The notes below the pieces were generated by a model that saw only the letters and a program-made list of their open reading frames with translations, was not told the origin of the DNA and did not search any database. A stretch of 64,000 bases of DNA from Hahnella lacustris (GTDB taxonomy: Bacteria; Pseudomonadota; Gammaproteobacteria; Burkholderiales; Burkholderiaceae_A): assembly GCA_965194655.1 (NCBI GenBank), contig OZ239148.1, positions 434,001 to 498,000 on the forward strand. Direction: 5' to 3'. Shown here piece after piece: positions 24,930 to 33,021 of this stretch. Made by a program: the position numbers and the translations under genes. How positions within the stretch are numbered: the first letter of the stretch is position 1; each line of letters starts with the position of its first letter.

Positions 24930-25437
24930 GAGAACTCCTTCTTCTGCGTTCGTAGTCTCGGGTTGCGATGTAAACCGTCCGTTCAACCGTGGCATAGATT
25001 TGTTGGTCTGCGCCGACAAGGTCGATGGTGAATACATGTTCTATCGCTTCCTCGGTCTGAAGTCGATGCTGGATTTCCTCAACCAGTTTTTGGGGAACTT
25101 CAAAGCGCACCCGCAGGTGCAGCTTCGCTGGCCGCCTAAAACGGATGCTGGCCGCCTTATCCCAGACCACCACGTTTTCAGGCCCAAGGGCGTGCAACAG
25201 CATGATGGGGTGAGGTCCATCCGTCACGGCGAACAAGGAGCCGCCATAGAGGGTTCCATTGGCGTTGCGGGTTCTCCAATTGAACCGGAGCTCGGCCTCC
25301 ATGGCCAGCAGGTCAGGAGCGACCCATATCAGCCGCCCTCCCGACCCCCGAAAGGCCGGGAAGAAGTTAAACCCAACACGCAAGACTGTTGACCGCCAGT
25401 GTTTGGGCAGGCGGTCGAGTAAGTCCATAGGACTCAC
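24877..25437 (-). CDS. DUF4442 hotdog-fold thioesterase-like protein
   Basis: A 186-aa protein of the DUF4442 family, distantly related to acyl-CoA thioesterases of the hotdog fold. NGTLYGGSLFAVTDGPHPIM matches the central helix of that fold. A GTG start at 25437 overlaps the fadB-like stop as GTGA; ATG at 25428 is the alternative. The gene reads 53 nt into fadD, an unusually long same-strand overlap. The Arg-rich C-terminal tail (YERRRRSSHEP) lies within that overlap. It might hydrolyse or buffer acyl-CoA during beta-oxidation (inference). Confidence 0.8.
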   Translation of the reverse strand: MSPMDLLDRLPKHWRSTVLRVGFNFFPAFRGSGGRLIWVAPDLLAMEAELRFNWRTRNANGTLYGGSLFAVTDGPHPIMLLHALGPENVVVWDKAASIRFRRPAKLHLRVRFEVPQKLVEEIQHRLQTEEAIEHVFTIDLVGADQQIYATVERTVYIATRDYERRRRSSHEPAMARSLPEGRPPGS

Positions 25438-27335
25438 TGGCGAGACCAGTGCAGCGGGCCGCCGCGGAAAGGGGGAAATCCAGTGCCGAAGATGACGCCC
25501 GCGTCTGCGAGATCTGCATCGGCGACAACACCCTCAGCAACCAGGCGCTCCGCTCGATCCACCAGCGGCTGCAGGAGTCGCTCCGCCAACCCAGCGGGCA
25601 GACGGCCGCTGAAAGGCTGTCGACTGGCGCGGCCCTGAGTCCAGGTGTAGAAGCCCTTGCCGGACTTCTTACCCAGGTCTCCGGCATTCACACGAGCCTG
25701 CAGGCAGCTCGGTGCTGTTTGCCCGTCTGCGGCCAGGGTCTGTCCAGCAGCCATGGCAATGTCGAGTCCCACCGTATCGGCCAGCTCCAGTGGGCCCATG
25801 GGCATTCCAAAGTTTCGACAGGCCTGGTCAATGGCCTCGGGTGAGAGGCCCTCATCCACGGCCCGCATCGCGGCCAGCATGTAGGGAGCGAGCACTGCAT
25901 TGACCAGAAACCCAGGCGCACTCTTGACGGGGAGTGGCAGCTTGTCGAGTCCCTTGACGAACGCAAGGGATCTGCTGAGCGCGTTCGGGTCCGTCTGTTC
26001 AAGGCCTATGACTTCGACTAGGGGAAGCTGGGCCACAGGGTTGAAGAAGTGAATCCCCACCAGGCGTTCGGGGCGTGCCAGCACCGTTGCGAGATCCTCC
26101 AGCCGAAGGCTCGAGGTGTTGCTCGCCAAAATGGCGCTCGGCTTGAGCTTGGGCTCGATGGCCCTGAAGAGGCTGTGCTTGGCCTCAAGACTCTCAAAAA
26201 TGGCCTCGATCACCAGGTCGGCCTTGGCGACTCCAGCCCCCTCAGGGTCGGGCATCAATCGGTCCATGGCCGCTCGTGCGCGAAGTGGATCCCGAAGCCG
26301 CCTGCCAAAGAGGGAGGCCGCTCGTGAGAGCGCCGGCTGAATGCGAGCAAGCGACTGGTCTTGAAGGGTCACGGTGTGGCCGCGCAGCGCACACCAGGCC
26401 GCGATATCGCCGCCCATGGTGCCTGCCCCAATCACATGGACATGATCCACTTTGGATGCATCACTCTTTCCAAAGCCTTTTAGACGCTCTTGAAGGAAAA
26501 AGACGCGAACGAGATTGGCGGTCGTGGGGGAGAGCACAAGGGCATCGAGTGCCTTGGGGTCCTTCAGGCTGTCGCCCTGATGTTTGAGCCAACAGTCGAT
26601 GATGGCGTACGGCGCGGGGTACTGATCTTGACGAACTTTCTGGGCCACCGATTTTCGTGCAAGGTGGGCAACCACTGCACGCATGGGGCCCCAGTTCATG
26701 AGGGCATTCATGCCCTTGGCTCGGGCTCTGGGCTTGTTGCTGGCTAAGAGCCATCGTGCTGAGGCTTCCGCAACCCGCGGCGCTACGGCCAGGTCCACCA
26801 TGCCCATGCGCCTGGCGCGACGAGCATCGACGGTCTTCCCCGTGAGCATGAGATCCAGTGCAGCCTGGGGTCCTGTGAGGCTTGGGAGCCTGGCAATGCC
26901 ACCCCAGCCGGGCAGAATGCCGAGCATCACCTCCGGCAGCCCAAGCTTGGTACTCGGATCGTCTACTGCCACTCGGTAGCGGCAGGCCAGAGAGAGTTCA
27001 AGACCACCACCAAGGCAGACGCCTTGAATGAGTGCAAGGGTCGGGAATCGCAGGGCAGCGACTCGGTTAAAGAGGTGCCAGCCACGGGCCACCAGCTCCC
27101 GCGCCTGCTCGGGGGTCTTGAGTGTGGTGAATTCTTCAATGTTTGCCCCGGCAATGAATCCGTTCGTTTTGCCCGATCGGATCACGAGCGCCTTTGGGGG
27201 GCTTGCCTCGAGCGCATCGACCAGGATGCTGAGCTCAGCCATGGCCTCTTTAGAGAGCGTATTGAGCCCGGCTCCGGGCGTGGCGATGGTGAGCCAGGCC
27301 AGACCGTCTGCGTCGCGTGTGAGTGTCCAGTTCAT
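25434..27335 (-). CDS. Fused enoyl-CoA hydratase/3-hydroxyacyl-CoA dehydrogenase (FadB/FadJ-like)
   Basis: Bifunctional beta-oxidation enzyme, 633 aa, shorter than E. coli FadB (729 aa). The N-terminal crotonase domain has FIAGANIEEF, GGGLELSLACRYRVA and LGLPEVMLGILPGWGG, containing the two catalytic Glu. The C-terminal NAD-binding domain starts at VHVIGAGTMGGDIAAW and carries the dehydrogenase HFFNPV segment. It hydrates enoyl-CoA and oxidises the 3-hydroxyacyl-CoA product. The start at 27335 overlaps the thiolase stop by 1 nt (TGATG), so the two are translated together. Either FadB or FadJ is a fair label; no symbol is assigned. Confidence 0.93.
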   Translation of the reverse strand: MNWTLTRDADGLAWLTIATPGAGLNTLSKEAMAELSILVDALEASPPKALVIRSGKTNGFIAGANIEEFTTLKTPEQARELVARGWHLFNRVAALRFPTLALIQGVCLGGGLELSLACRYRVAVDDPSTKLGLPEVMLGILPGWGGIARLPSLTGPQAALDLMLTGKTVDARRARRMGMVDLAVAPRVAEASARWLLASNKPRARAKGMNALMNWGPMRAVVAHLARKSVAQKVRQDQYPAPYAIIDCWLKHQGDSLKDPKALDALVLSPTTANLVRVFFLQERLKGFGKSDASKVDHVHVIGAGTMGGDIAAWCALRGHTVTLQDQSLARIQPALSRAASLFGRRLRDPLRARAAMDRLMPDPEGAGVAKADLVIEAIFESLEAKHSLFRAIEPKLKPSAILASNTSSLRLEDLATVLARPERLVGIHFFNPVAQLPLVEVIGLEQTDPNALSRSLAFVKGLDKLPLPVKSAPGFLVNAVLAPYMLAAMRAVDEGLSPEAIDQACRNFGMPMGPLELADTVGLDIAMAAGQTLAADGQTAPSCLQARVNAGDLGKKSGKGFYTWTQGRASRQPFSGRLPAGLAERLLQPLVDRAERLVAEGVVADADLADAGVIFGTGFPPFRGGPLHWSRQ

Positions 27336-28615
27336 CAGAGTGCCTCCACCAGAATGGCGCCGCCTTGGCCGCCACCAATACAAATGGCCGCAAGACCGCG
27401 CTTGAGTCCACGAGCGCGAAGCGCCTGTGCCAGGTGCAGCGTGATGCGGGCCCCAGATGCACCCACGGGGTGGCCAATCGCCACGGCTCCGCCATCGACG
27501 TTGAGCTTGTCTTCATCGATGCTCCCGAACGCGGAGGACAGTCCAAGATGGGTTCGGCAGTAGTCCTCACTCTCCCAGGCTCTCTGGCAGGCCATCACCT
27601 GTGCCGCAAAGGCCTCATTGATCTCAATCAGGTCAAGGTCGTTGAGCGTCAGGTGATGACGCTGAAGAAGCGGCGTGGCAGCATGCACGGGCCCAAGCCC
27701 CATCTCTGCTGGGTCTAGCCCTGCCCACTGAAGGTCGGTGAGCCTGGCGATGGGCTTGAGGCCCCATCTTGTCACGGCCTCCTCGGAGGCCAGCAGCACC
27801 ATGGCAGCACCGTCAGTCACCTGAGAGCTGTTACCCGCGGTGATGTTTCCCGCGGGTTTGTCGAAGACTGGACGCAGCTTCGCCAGACCGGCGAGACTTG
27901 CGTCCGTGCGCACGCCATCGTCTTCCTCGAACGTCTCCCCTTTGCTGGAGACGACAGGGGCGATCTCGCTGAATACACCCGCTGTTCGGGCCGAGATCGC
28001 TCGCTGATGGCTACGCAATGAGAATGCGTCCATCTCGCTGCGTGAGATCTTGAAGCGGTGGGCAAGGTTTTCGGCCGTCTGTCCCATCGACAGGCCGACC
28101 ACTGGATCGGTAAGACCTCGCAACAGACTGATCACTGGCTTCAGGGCAGACGCGACAGGAAGGCGCAGAAAGTGTTGTAGCTTCTGCATCGGAGTGCGTT
28201 GCCTGGTCGCTTGTGCGAACCAGCGCACCATTGGGTCGTCGTAGGTGAGGGGCGAGCGCGAGAGCGCATCCACCCCACCTGCGAGCACGAGTTGGCTTCG
28301 ACCGGTCTCCAAGCTCATCCATGCAGCATCAATGGCCTGAAGTCCCGAGGCACAGTTGCGCATGACCGTATGTGCTTGCACGCCATGACCACAGCCGAGT
28401 CGGAGCGAGACGACGCGCCCAATGTTGGCCTCGTCTGCTGAAGGAATGGCGCAGCCTACCACCACCTCATCGAGGTCTTTGGCCTCCATGGGCTGACGCA
28501 TCAGAAGTGCTCGACCGGCTTGTACGGCAAGGTCTGAGGCCGAAAAAGGGCCTGGCGACCCTTTGGCCTTGAGAAACGGTGTGCGAGCACCGTCAACGAG
28601 ATAAATCGGCTTCAT
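27335..28615 (-). CDS. Acetyl-CoA C-acyltransferase (beta-oxidation thiolase, FadI/FadA-like)
   Basis: Thiolytic cleavage of 3-ketoacyl-CoA, 426 aa. The acyl-accepting Cys is in MRNCASGLQA (near residue 90). The active-site INEAFAAQ, GHPVGASGARI and CIGGGQGGAI motifs are all present. The gene starts in a 4-nt ATGA overlap with fadE and ends against the hydratase/dehydrogenase gene, the typical partner. Its length resembles FadI (436 aa) more than FadA (387 aa), pairing it with a FadJ-like complex. Confidence 0.94.
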   Translation of the reverse strand: MKPIYLVDGARTPFLKAKGSPGPFSASDLAVQAGRALLMRQPMEAKDLDEVVVGCAIPSADEANIGRVVSLRLGCGHGVQAHTVMRNCASGLQAIDAAWMSLETGRSQLVLAGGVDALSRSPLTYDDPMVRWFAQATRQRTPMQKLQHFLRLPVASALKPVISLLRGLTDPVVGLSMGQTAENLAHRFKISRSEMDAFSLRSHQRAISARTAGVFSEIAPVVSSKGETFEEDDGVRTDASLAGLAKLRPVFDKPAGNITAGNSSQVTDGAAMVLLASEEAVTRWGLKPIARLTDLQWAGLDPAEMGLGPVHAATPLLQRHHLTLNDLDLIEINEAFAAQVMACQRAWESEDYCRTHLGLSSAFGSIDEDKLNVDGGAVAIGHPVGASGARITLHLAQALRARGLKRGLAAICIGGGQGGAILVEAL

Positions 28616-30870
28616 GCGGCTTCCTTTTTAGGGATATGTGCGCTGGCGTGAATCTCAAAGGGAAAGTCATCGACATGAATGACCAGGTCGCGCAGGCGAT
28701 CTCGTTCCCTTAACTGCGCTGCTTCGAAGCTGGTGAGCAGCCCCTTATTCAGCGCAATCTCGATGCGATTGTGCAGGGTGAGGTCGAGCTGATCCTCGAA
28801 TGCGCCAGCCTTCTCCGCTTGCCGCAGCCTCGCCTCAATCGGCTCAGCCTTGAGCGTAGCCTCGAGTGCCGCTTCCAGCGCACCCATGGCCTCCTCCTCT
28901 TGCGCGGGCAGATACACGCTGGTGGTGAGCCGGTCACGGATGGCACTTGGCTGAGTGAGGGTCTGGGCCACCCTCTGGCGCAGGCGGTCGCTGGGCGAAG
29001 TGACAGTGAGTCCGAAGGGAAAGAGCAAGGCTTTGAGGAGCGAACTGAGCGCGCCGAGTGGGTGGTTCTCAAACACGCCGCGCATGGCGTGTGACAGGTC
29101 CACCTCAAGGGACATGAGTGCGTGACGAACCACAGGCTCAGCGTCAGCGGGGAAGCCCTCGTCTTGATGCCGTTTGATGACCGCACTGGCGAGAAACTGA
29201 AAGGCGAGGAGGTCACCCAGGCGAGCGGACAGCATCTCACGGCGCTTGAGGCTGCCACCCAGCATCAGCATCGTGAGGTCACTGACAAACGCGCTTGCGG
29301 CTGACCACCGCGTGAGCCTCTGCTGCGCTCTTTGGATAAACGCTGGAGCCCCCGCTTGAGGCGAGACGCCACGGGCTCCGGTCCAGCCCAGCGCAATGGC
29401 CCTCAAACCATTGATGCCCAGGTGGCGCATATGCCCCCAGAATGCGCGCCCGAACTCCGACTGACCTTGGCGGGGGTCGGTCAACTGTGCAGCTTGCATC
29501 TCCTTGAGAAGATGGGGGTGACAACGGATGGCACCTTGACCGAACAGAATCAGGCTGCGCGTGAGGATATTGGCGCCCTCCACCGTAATGCTGACCGGGA
29601 TCTGTTGATAAATGCCCCCCATGATGTTGCCGGGGCCCATGCAAATGCCTTTGCCACCCACAATGTCCATGCCATCACTCACCACTCGGCGCGTACGCTC
29701 GGTGACGTGGTACTTGGCAATGGCAGACACCACCGAGGGCTTCTCACCGAGGTCAATCGCCGATGCGGCAAATCTGCGAGTGGCATCGTTGATATAGGTG
29801 TCACTGGCGATGCGTGCGAGGGCCTCTTCAATGCCTTCAAATTTACTGATGGGGGTCTTGAATTGACTGCGCACGCGCGCATAGCCTCCCACCAGCCGAG
29901 CCGTAAGCTGACTCATGCCCGCATTGGATGAGGGGAGGGAAATGGCACGCCCGGCCGAGAGGCACTCCATGAGCATGCGCCAGCCTTGACCTGCACGCTC
30001 AGGTCCGCCAATGATGAAGTCCAGTGGCATGAAGACGTCATGACCTTGGGTGGGGCCGTTCATGAAGTAGGTGTTCAGGGGAATGTGCCTTCTGCCAATT
30101 TCTACCCCTGGATGGCTGCGCGGGACCAGTGCACAGGTGATGCCGATGTCTCTGCCCTTTCCGAGCAGGTTGTCGGGGTCGATGAGACGAAATGCCAGAC
30201 CCAGAACCGTACAGACGGGTGCCAGGGTGATGTAGCGCTTGTTCCAAGATACCCGCATGCCGAGCACCTCTTGCCCTTGCCACTGTCCTTTACAGACCAC
30301 ACCCAAGTCTGGAATGGAGGCGGCATCACTGCCTGCCCAGGGGCTGGTGAGTGCGAACGCGGGGATTTCTTCGCCGCGCGCGAGCCTCGGAAGGTAGTGC
30401 TGCTTCTGCGCCTCGGTACCGTAATGCAGGAGCAGTTCAGCTGGGCCCAGTGAGTTAGGCACCATCACGGAGACCGCAAGTGGTGAGGAACGCGTGGAGA
30501 GGCGAGCAATCACCTGAGAATGTGCGTAGGCAGAGAACCCAAGACCGCCATACGCCTTGGGAATGATCATCCCCAGGAAGCCCCTGTCCTTGATGAACTT
30601 CCACGCCTCTGCAGGCATATCAAAGGTCTCATGGTTGATGGGCCAATCATTCACCATGGCGCAGGCCTGAGGCACCTCATGATCGAGGAAGGCTTGCTCC
30701 TCCGGTGTGAGTCGGGGTGCAGGGAGGGCTGCGAGCTTCTCCCAGTTTGGATGGCCGGAGAAGAGGTCCGATTCCCACCAGGTGGTTCCGGCCTCGAGTG
30801 CTGCGCGCTCGGTTTCCGACATAGCAGGAAGTGCCTTTCGAAAGGCTTTAAAAATGAGACCTGTGATCAT
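28612..30870 (-). CDS. fadE: Fatty acyl-CoA dehydrogenase, FadE (YafH) type
   Basis: First step of beta-oxidation. 752 aa, with the FadE-specific N-terminus (AGTTWWESDLFSGHPNW, then GFLGMIIPKAYGGLGFSAYA) and the long C-terminal DUF1974-type domain. The catalytic-base region is SITVEGANILTRSL. It lacks the N-terminal membrane segments of E. coli FadE (814 aa); only a short, weakly hydrophobic stretch (MITGLIFKAF) precedes the enzyme. It overlaps the repressor gene upstream and the thiolase downstream by 4 nt each (ATGA), so the three are coupled. Confidence 0.95.
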   Translation of the reverse strand: MITGLIFKAFRKALPAMSETERAALEAGTTWWESDLFSGHPNWEKLAALPAPRLTPEEQAFLDHEVPQACAMVNDWPINHETFDMPAEAWKFIKDRGFLGMIIPKAYGGLGFSAYAHSQVIARLSTRSSPLAVSVMVPNSLGPAELLLHYGTEAQKQHYLPRLARGEEIPAFALTSPWAGSDAASIPDLGVVCKGQWQGQEVLGMRVSWNKRYITLAPVCTVLGLAFRLIDPDNLLGKGRDIGITCALVPRSHPGVEIGRRHIPLNTYFMNGPTQGHDVFMPLDFIIGGPERAGQGWRMLMECLSAGRAISLPSSNAGMSQLTARLVGGYARVRSQFKTPISKFEGIEEALARIASDTYINDATRRFAASAIDLGEKPSVVSAIAKYHVTERTRRVVSDGMDIVGGKGICMGPGNIMGGIYQQIPVSITVEGANILTRSLILFGQGAIRCHPHLLKEMQAAQLTDPRQGQSEFGRAFWGHMRHLGINGLRAIALGWTGARGVSPQAGAPAFIQRAQQRLTRWSAASAFVSDLTMLMLGGSLKRREMLSARLGDLLAFQFLASAVIKRHQDEGFPADAEPVVRHALMSLEVDLSHAMRGVFENHPLGALSSLLKALLFPFGLTVTSPSDRLRQRVAQTLTQPSAIRDRLTTSVYLPAQEEEAMGALEAALEATLKAEPIEARLRQAEKAGAFEDQLDLTLHNRIEIALNKGLLTSFEAAQLRERDRLRDLVIHVDDFPFEIHASAHIPKKEAA

Positions 30871-31574
30871 GATTCACGCTCCGTAGTGGGGGTGAGGGGG
30901 AGGGGGGCGCGAAGGCCTCCCAAAAGAAAACTCATGAGACGCGCTTGGAGCTGTTCGATCTGCTTCTCGGCGTTCGCCTTGGCGCGCAGGCCTGCGATGA
31001 CGGCCAGCTGATCGGCCCCAGCAATGGCGTAGGCAGTGGCCCCTAGCATGAAGTGAAAGCGCCAGACAATCTCTGCCTTGGGCACCTGAGGAAGAGATTG
31101 AATCAAGGCCCGTTTGAATCGCTTGATCACGGCCTCGTGCTCCTGTGCCAAAAGGGTGTCTATGAACTTGGAGGGCTCCGTCATGGTTCGCCCAAGGAGC
31201 TGTAAAAAGACCGGTCCCCCCTGGTCCGGGTTTTGGCCCATTCTGAGGAGCGTGCCAAAGAAAGCATCAACGATTTTGGAGGGCTTAATCGGTGCGCCGC
31301 TCGCAGCGCGCTCGAGTGCATCGAGGGCTCTGAGTCGTTCGGTGTTGAGCCAGTCCAGTCGCCTTCTGAATACCGCTTGAACCAAACCCTCCTTGGAGCC
31401 AAAGTGATACGTCACGGACGCAATATTTGCTCGGGCTTGGGCCGTGATCATGCGCACGGAGGTTCCCTCCAGGCCGTGTACAGCGAGAAGCTGCTCCGCA
31501 GCATTGAGAAGCCGTTCCGCGGTCGCCGCCTCGGAGGCGGCGCGAAGTGAGGTCGAGGGAAGTGAGAGGTTCAT
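30867..31574 (-). CDS. TetR-family repressor, PsrA-like, of the beta-oxidation operon
   Basis: DNA-binding repressor, 235 aa. The N-terminal helix-turn-helix (RLLNAAEQLLAVHG to ASVTYHFGSKEGLVQAVF) closely resembles Pseudomonas PsrA, which represses beta-oxidation genes and its own gene and is released by long-chain fatty acids or acyl-CoA. It is the first gene of the operon and overlaps fadE by 4 nt, so autoregulation would set the level of the whole pathway. A CAAAC-N4-GTTTG operator lies just upstream. The sequence resemblance, operator and context agree, but I withhold the symbol. Confidence 0.88.
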   Translation of the reverse strand: MNLSLPSTSLRAASEAATAERLLNAAEQLLAVHGLEGTSVRMITAQARANIASVTYHFGSKEGLVQAVFRRRLDWLNTERLRALDALERAASGAPIKPSKIVDAFFGTLLRMGQNPDQGGPVFLQLLGRTMTEPSKFIDTLLAQEHEAVIKRFKRALIQSLPQVPKAEIVWRFHFMLGATAYAIAGADQLAVIAGLRAKANAEKQIEQLQARLMSFLLGGLRAPLPLTPTTERES

Positions 31575-31591
31575 CGATTCTGGTCATTCAC

Positions 31592-31607
31592 TCAAACGTT
31601 TGTTTGA
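31592..31607 (-). promoter_or_regulatory. PsrA-type operator and promoter of the psrA-like/fad operon
   Basis: TCAAAC and GTTTGA are separated by GTTT, giving CAAAC-N4-GTTTG, which matches the published PsrA consensus (G/C)AAAC-N2-4-GTTT(G/C). The core CAAACGTTTG (31593-31602) is itself a perfect palindrome. It lies 19-33 nt upstream of the repressor start. On the minus strand TTGACA (31619-31614) is a good -35 embedded in the T-tract of the preceding terminator, so the operator would cover the spacer and -10 region. Confidence 0.72.
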
Positions 31608-31616
31608 ATTGAATGT

Positions 31617-31647
31617 CAAAAAAAGGGTCATTGCACGAATGACCCTT
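31617..31647 (-). terminator. Rho-independent terminator of the GDSL esterase gene
   Basis: A perfect 10-bp stem (AAGGGTCATT with AATGACCCTT, loop GCACG) is followed on the minus strand by a run of eight T residues. It sits 20 nt after the esterase stop and isolates the fad operon from it. The T-run merges into the putative -35 of the next promoter. Confidence 0.9.
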
Positions 31648-31667
31648 CTTGAGACCTGGTCAACGAC

Positions 31668-32867
31668 TTACCAGCCGCGTCCTTTGATGGCTGTGACGAT
31701 GGCATCGCCAACGATGGTGTAGGCCTTGGGCGTCGGATGGAAGTTATCCGAGAAAAGGTAGTTGCGCCAGTCTCCACCCAGGGGCTTCCCGGTGATGGGG
31801 CTGGTGCCGGCTCCCACCCATGCTGCAGCAGCGGCTTCGGTACAGGTGGCCAGGTTGTAGATGGGGCCTGTGGCGGGGTCTACACCCACAGGTGGACAGC
31901 TCGCATCGACCACGTTGGTCAGGCCATACTTGGTCGGGTTCTGAATCATGTCGCCCATCTGCTGGTAGCCGTTGAAAACCAACACGCGGCTGTCGCCGGC
32001 AAACTTCGCCTCGAGGTTCAGATTGAAGGCGTTCACCCAGTCGGCAAAGAGCCCCTCCAACTGCGCCCGCGTGGCGGGACCCGCTGCACCCAGCGAACGC
32101 TCCAAGCCTGTCAGCACGATGTTCAGGCGAGGTGTGGAGGCCACTCGGACCTGGCCCACCACCACCACGCGCTGAGCCCCTTTGTCAAGGACCGTGGACT
32201 TGATGGTGCCGTGAAGCACGGTGGCCAGCGCGGCCATATAGGCGGTGCCAATCTGAGCTGGTGCAGTGGCCGGTGCGGCCGCGACCTGCTGAGCGACTGA
32301 AGTGCCAAGGATGCTGGAGGTGAGTGCAATGAACTGGCTGGGGTTGCCGGTTTGCAGCATGGCCAAGTACGCCCCAATCAGATCCGCCGCATCGTTTCCG
32401 GCTGCATCAATCAGTACCAGGTCCGTGGCCTTGTAAGTCCCAATGGCTGTGGCCGCCGTGGCCAGTTGGACTGGGATTCCGATGGGGTTGGTGGGAGCTG
32501 CCGGGTTGTTCACCTTGCCGCCGCCAATGGCGAAGTTGGTGCAACTGGTGTTGTTGGTGAAGCCGCCCGAACCGTTTGTCCGGAAGAATGCGCAGGGTTC
32601 AGCGCTACCCATTCCAGTCGCAATGGCCGAGGCCAGCACTGGGTTGGAGCCTGCTCCCGTGGCCTTGGCACCCTGCGTGACCGCCTTCACACCGAAGGTG
32701 CCGGTGTCCATCAGGCTGTCACCGAAGGCCACGATCCGAGGCGGGCTCGCCTGCTCAACGGTGTTTTCGCCGCCGCCGCAGCCGGCCAGTGCCAACAAAC
32801 CTAGAATGACAACGGCGCTGAGTGAGCGAGCACGCAGCTGGGGGGGGTTCTGGAAGGGCACAGGCAT
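31668..32867 (-). CDS. GDSL/SGNH-family lipoprotein esterase or lipase
   Basis: Envelope-anchored esterase, 399 aa. The signal peptide ends in the lipobox LALAGC, followed by Gly-Gly-Gly. The nucleophile block is IVAFGDSLMDTG; LIDAAGNDAAD supplies the oxyanion Gly and Asn; DNFHPTPKAY supplies the catalytic Asp/His pair. Such enzymes hydrolyse lipids or esters at the cell surface or in the periplasm. The annotated ATG (32867) directly follows GGAG with no spacer, so GTG two codons later (32861, 6 nt from the AAGGAG) may be the real start. It lies between the fad operon and the divergent DUF1302 operon, fitting a supply of fatty acids to both (inference). Confidence 0.9.
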   Translation of the reverse strand: MPVPFQNPPQLRARSLSAVVILGLLALAGCGGGENTVEQASPPRIVAFGDSLMDTGTFGVKAVTQGAKATGAGSNPVLASAIATGMGSAEPCAFFRTNGSGGFTNNTSCTNFAIGGGKVNNPAAPTNPIGIPVQLATAATAIGTYKATDLVLIDAAGNDAADLIGAYLAMLQTGNPSQFIALTSSILGTSVAQQVAAAPATAPAQIGTAYMAALATVLHGTIKSTVLDKGAQRVVVVGQVRVASTPRLNIVLTGLERSLGAAGPATRAQLEGLFADWVNAFNLNLEAKFAGDSRVLVFNGYQQMGDMIQNPTKYGLTNVVDASCPPVGVDPATGPIYNLATCTEAAAAAWVGAGTSPITGKPLGGDWRNYLFSDNFHPTPKAYTIVGDAIVTAIKGRGW

Positions 32868-33021
32868 CTCCTTAACGCAGAGGCGTTGTTGATTCGTGAA
32901 TGCTGCATTCTCGTGTCAATCGCAGCCGCACATCTAGTTCGGGTAAGTACTGCCTCACCTTGGTGTGCAAATTCGCAGACACTTGCTTTTATTCCGATTT
33001 GTCCCTGAAGGAGGGTGAGGT

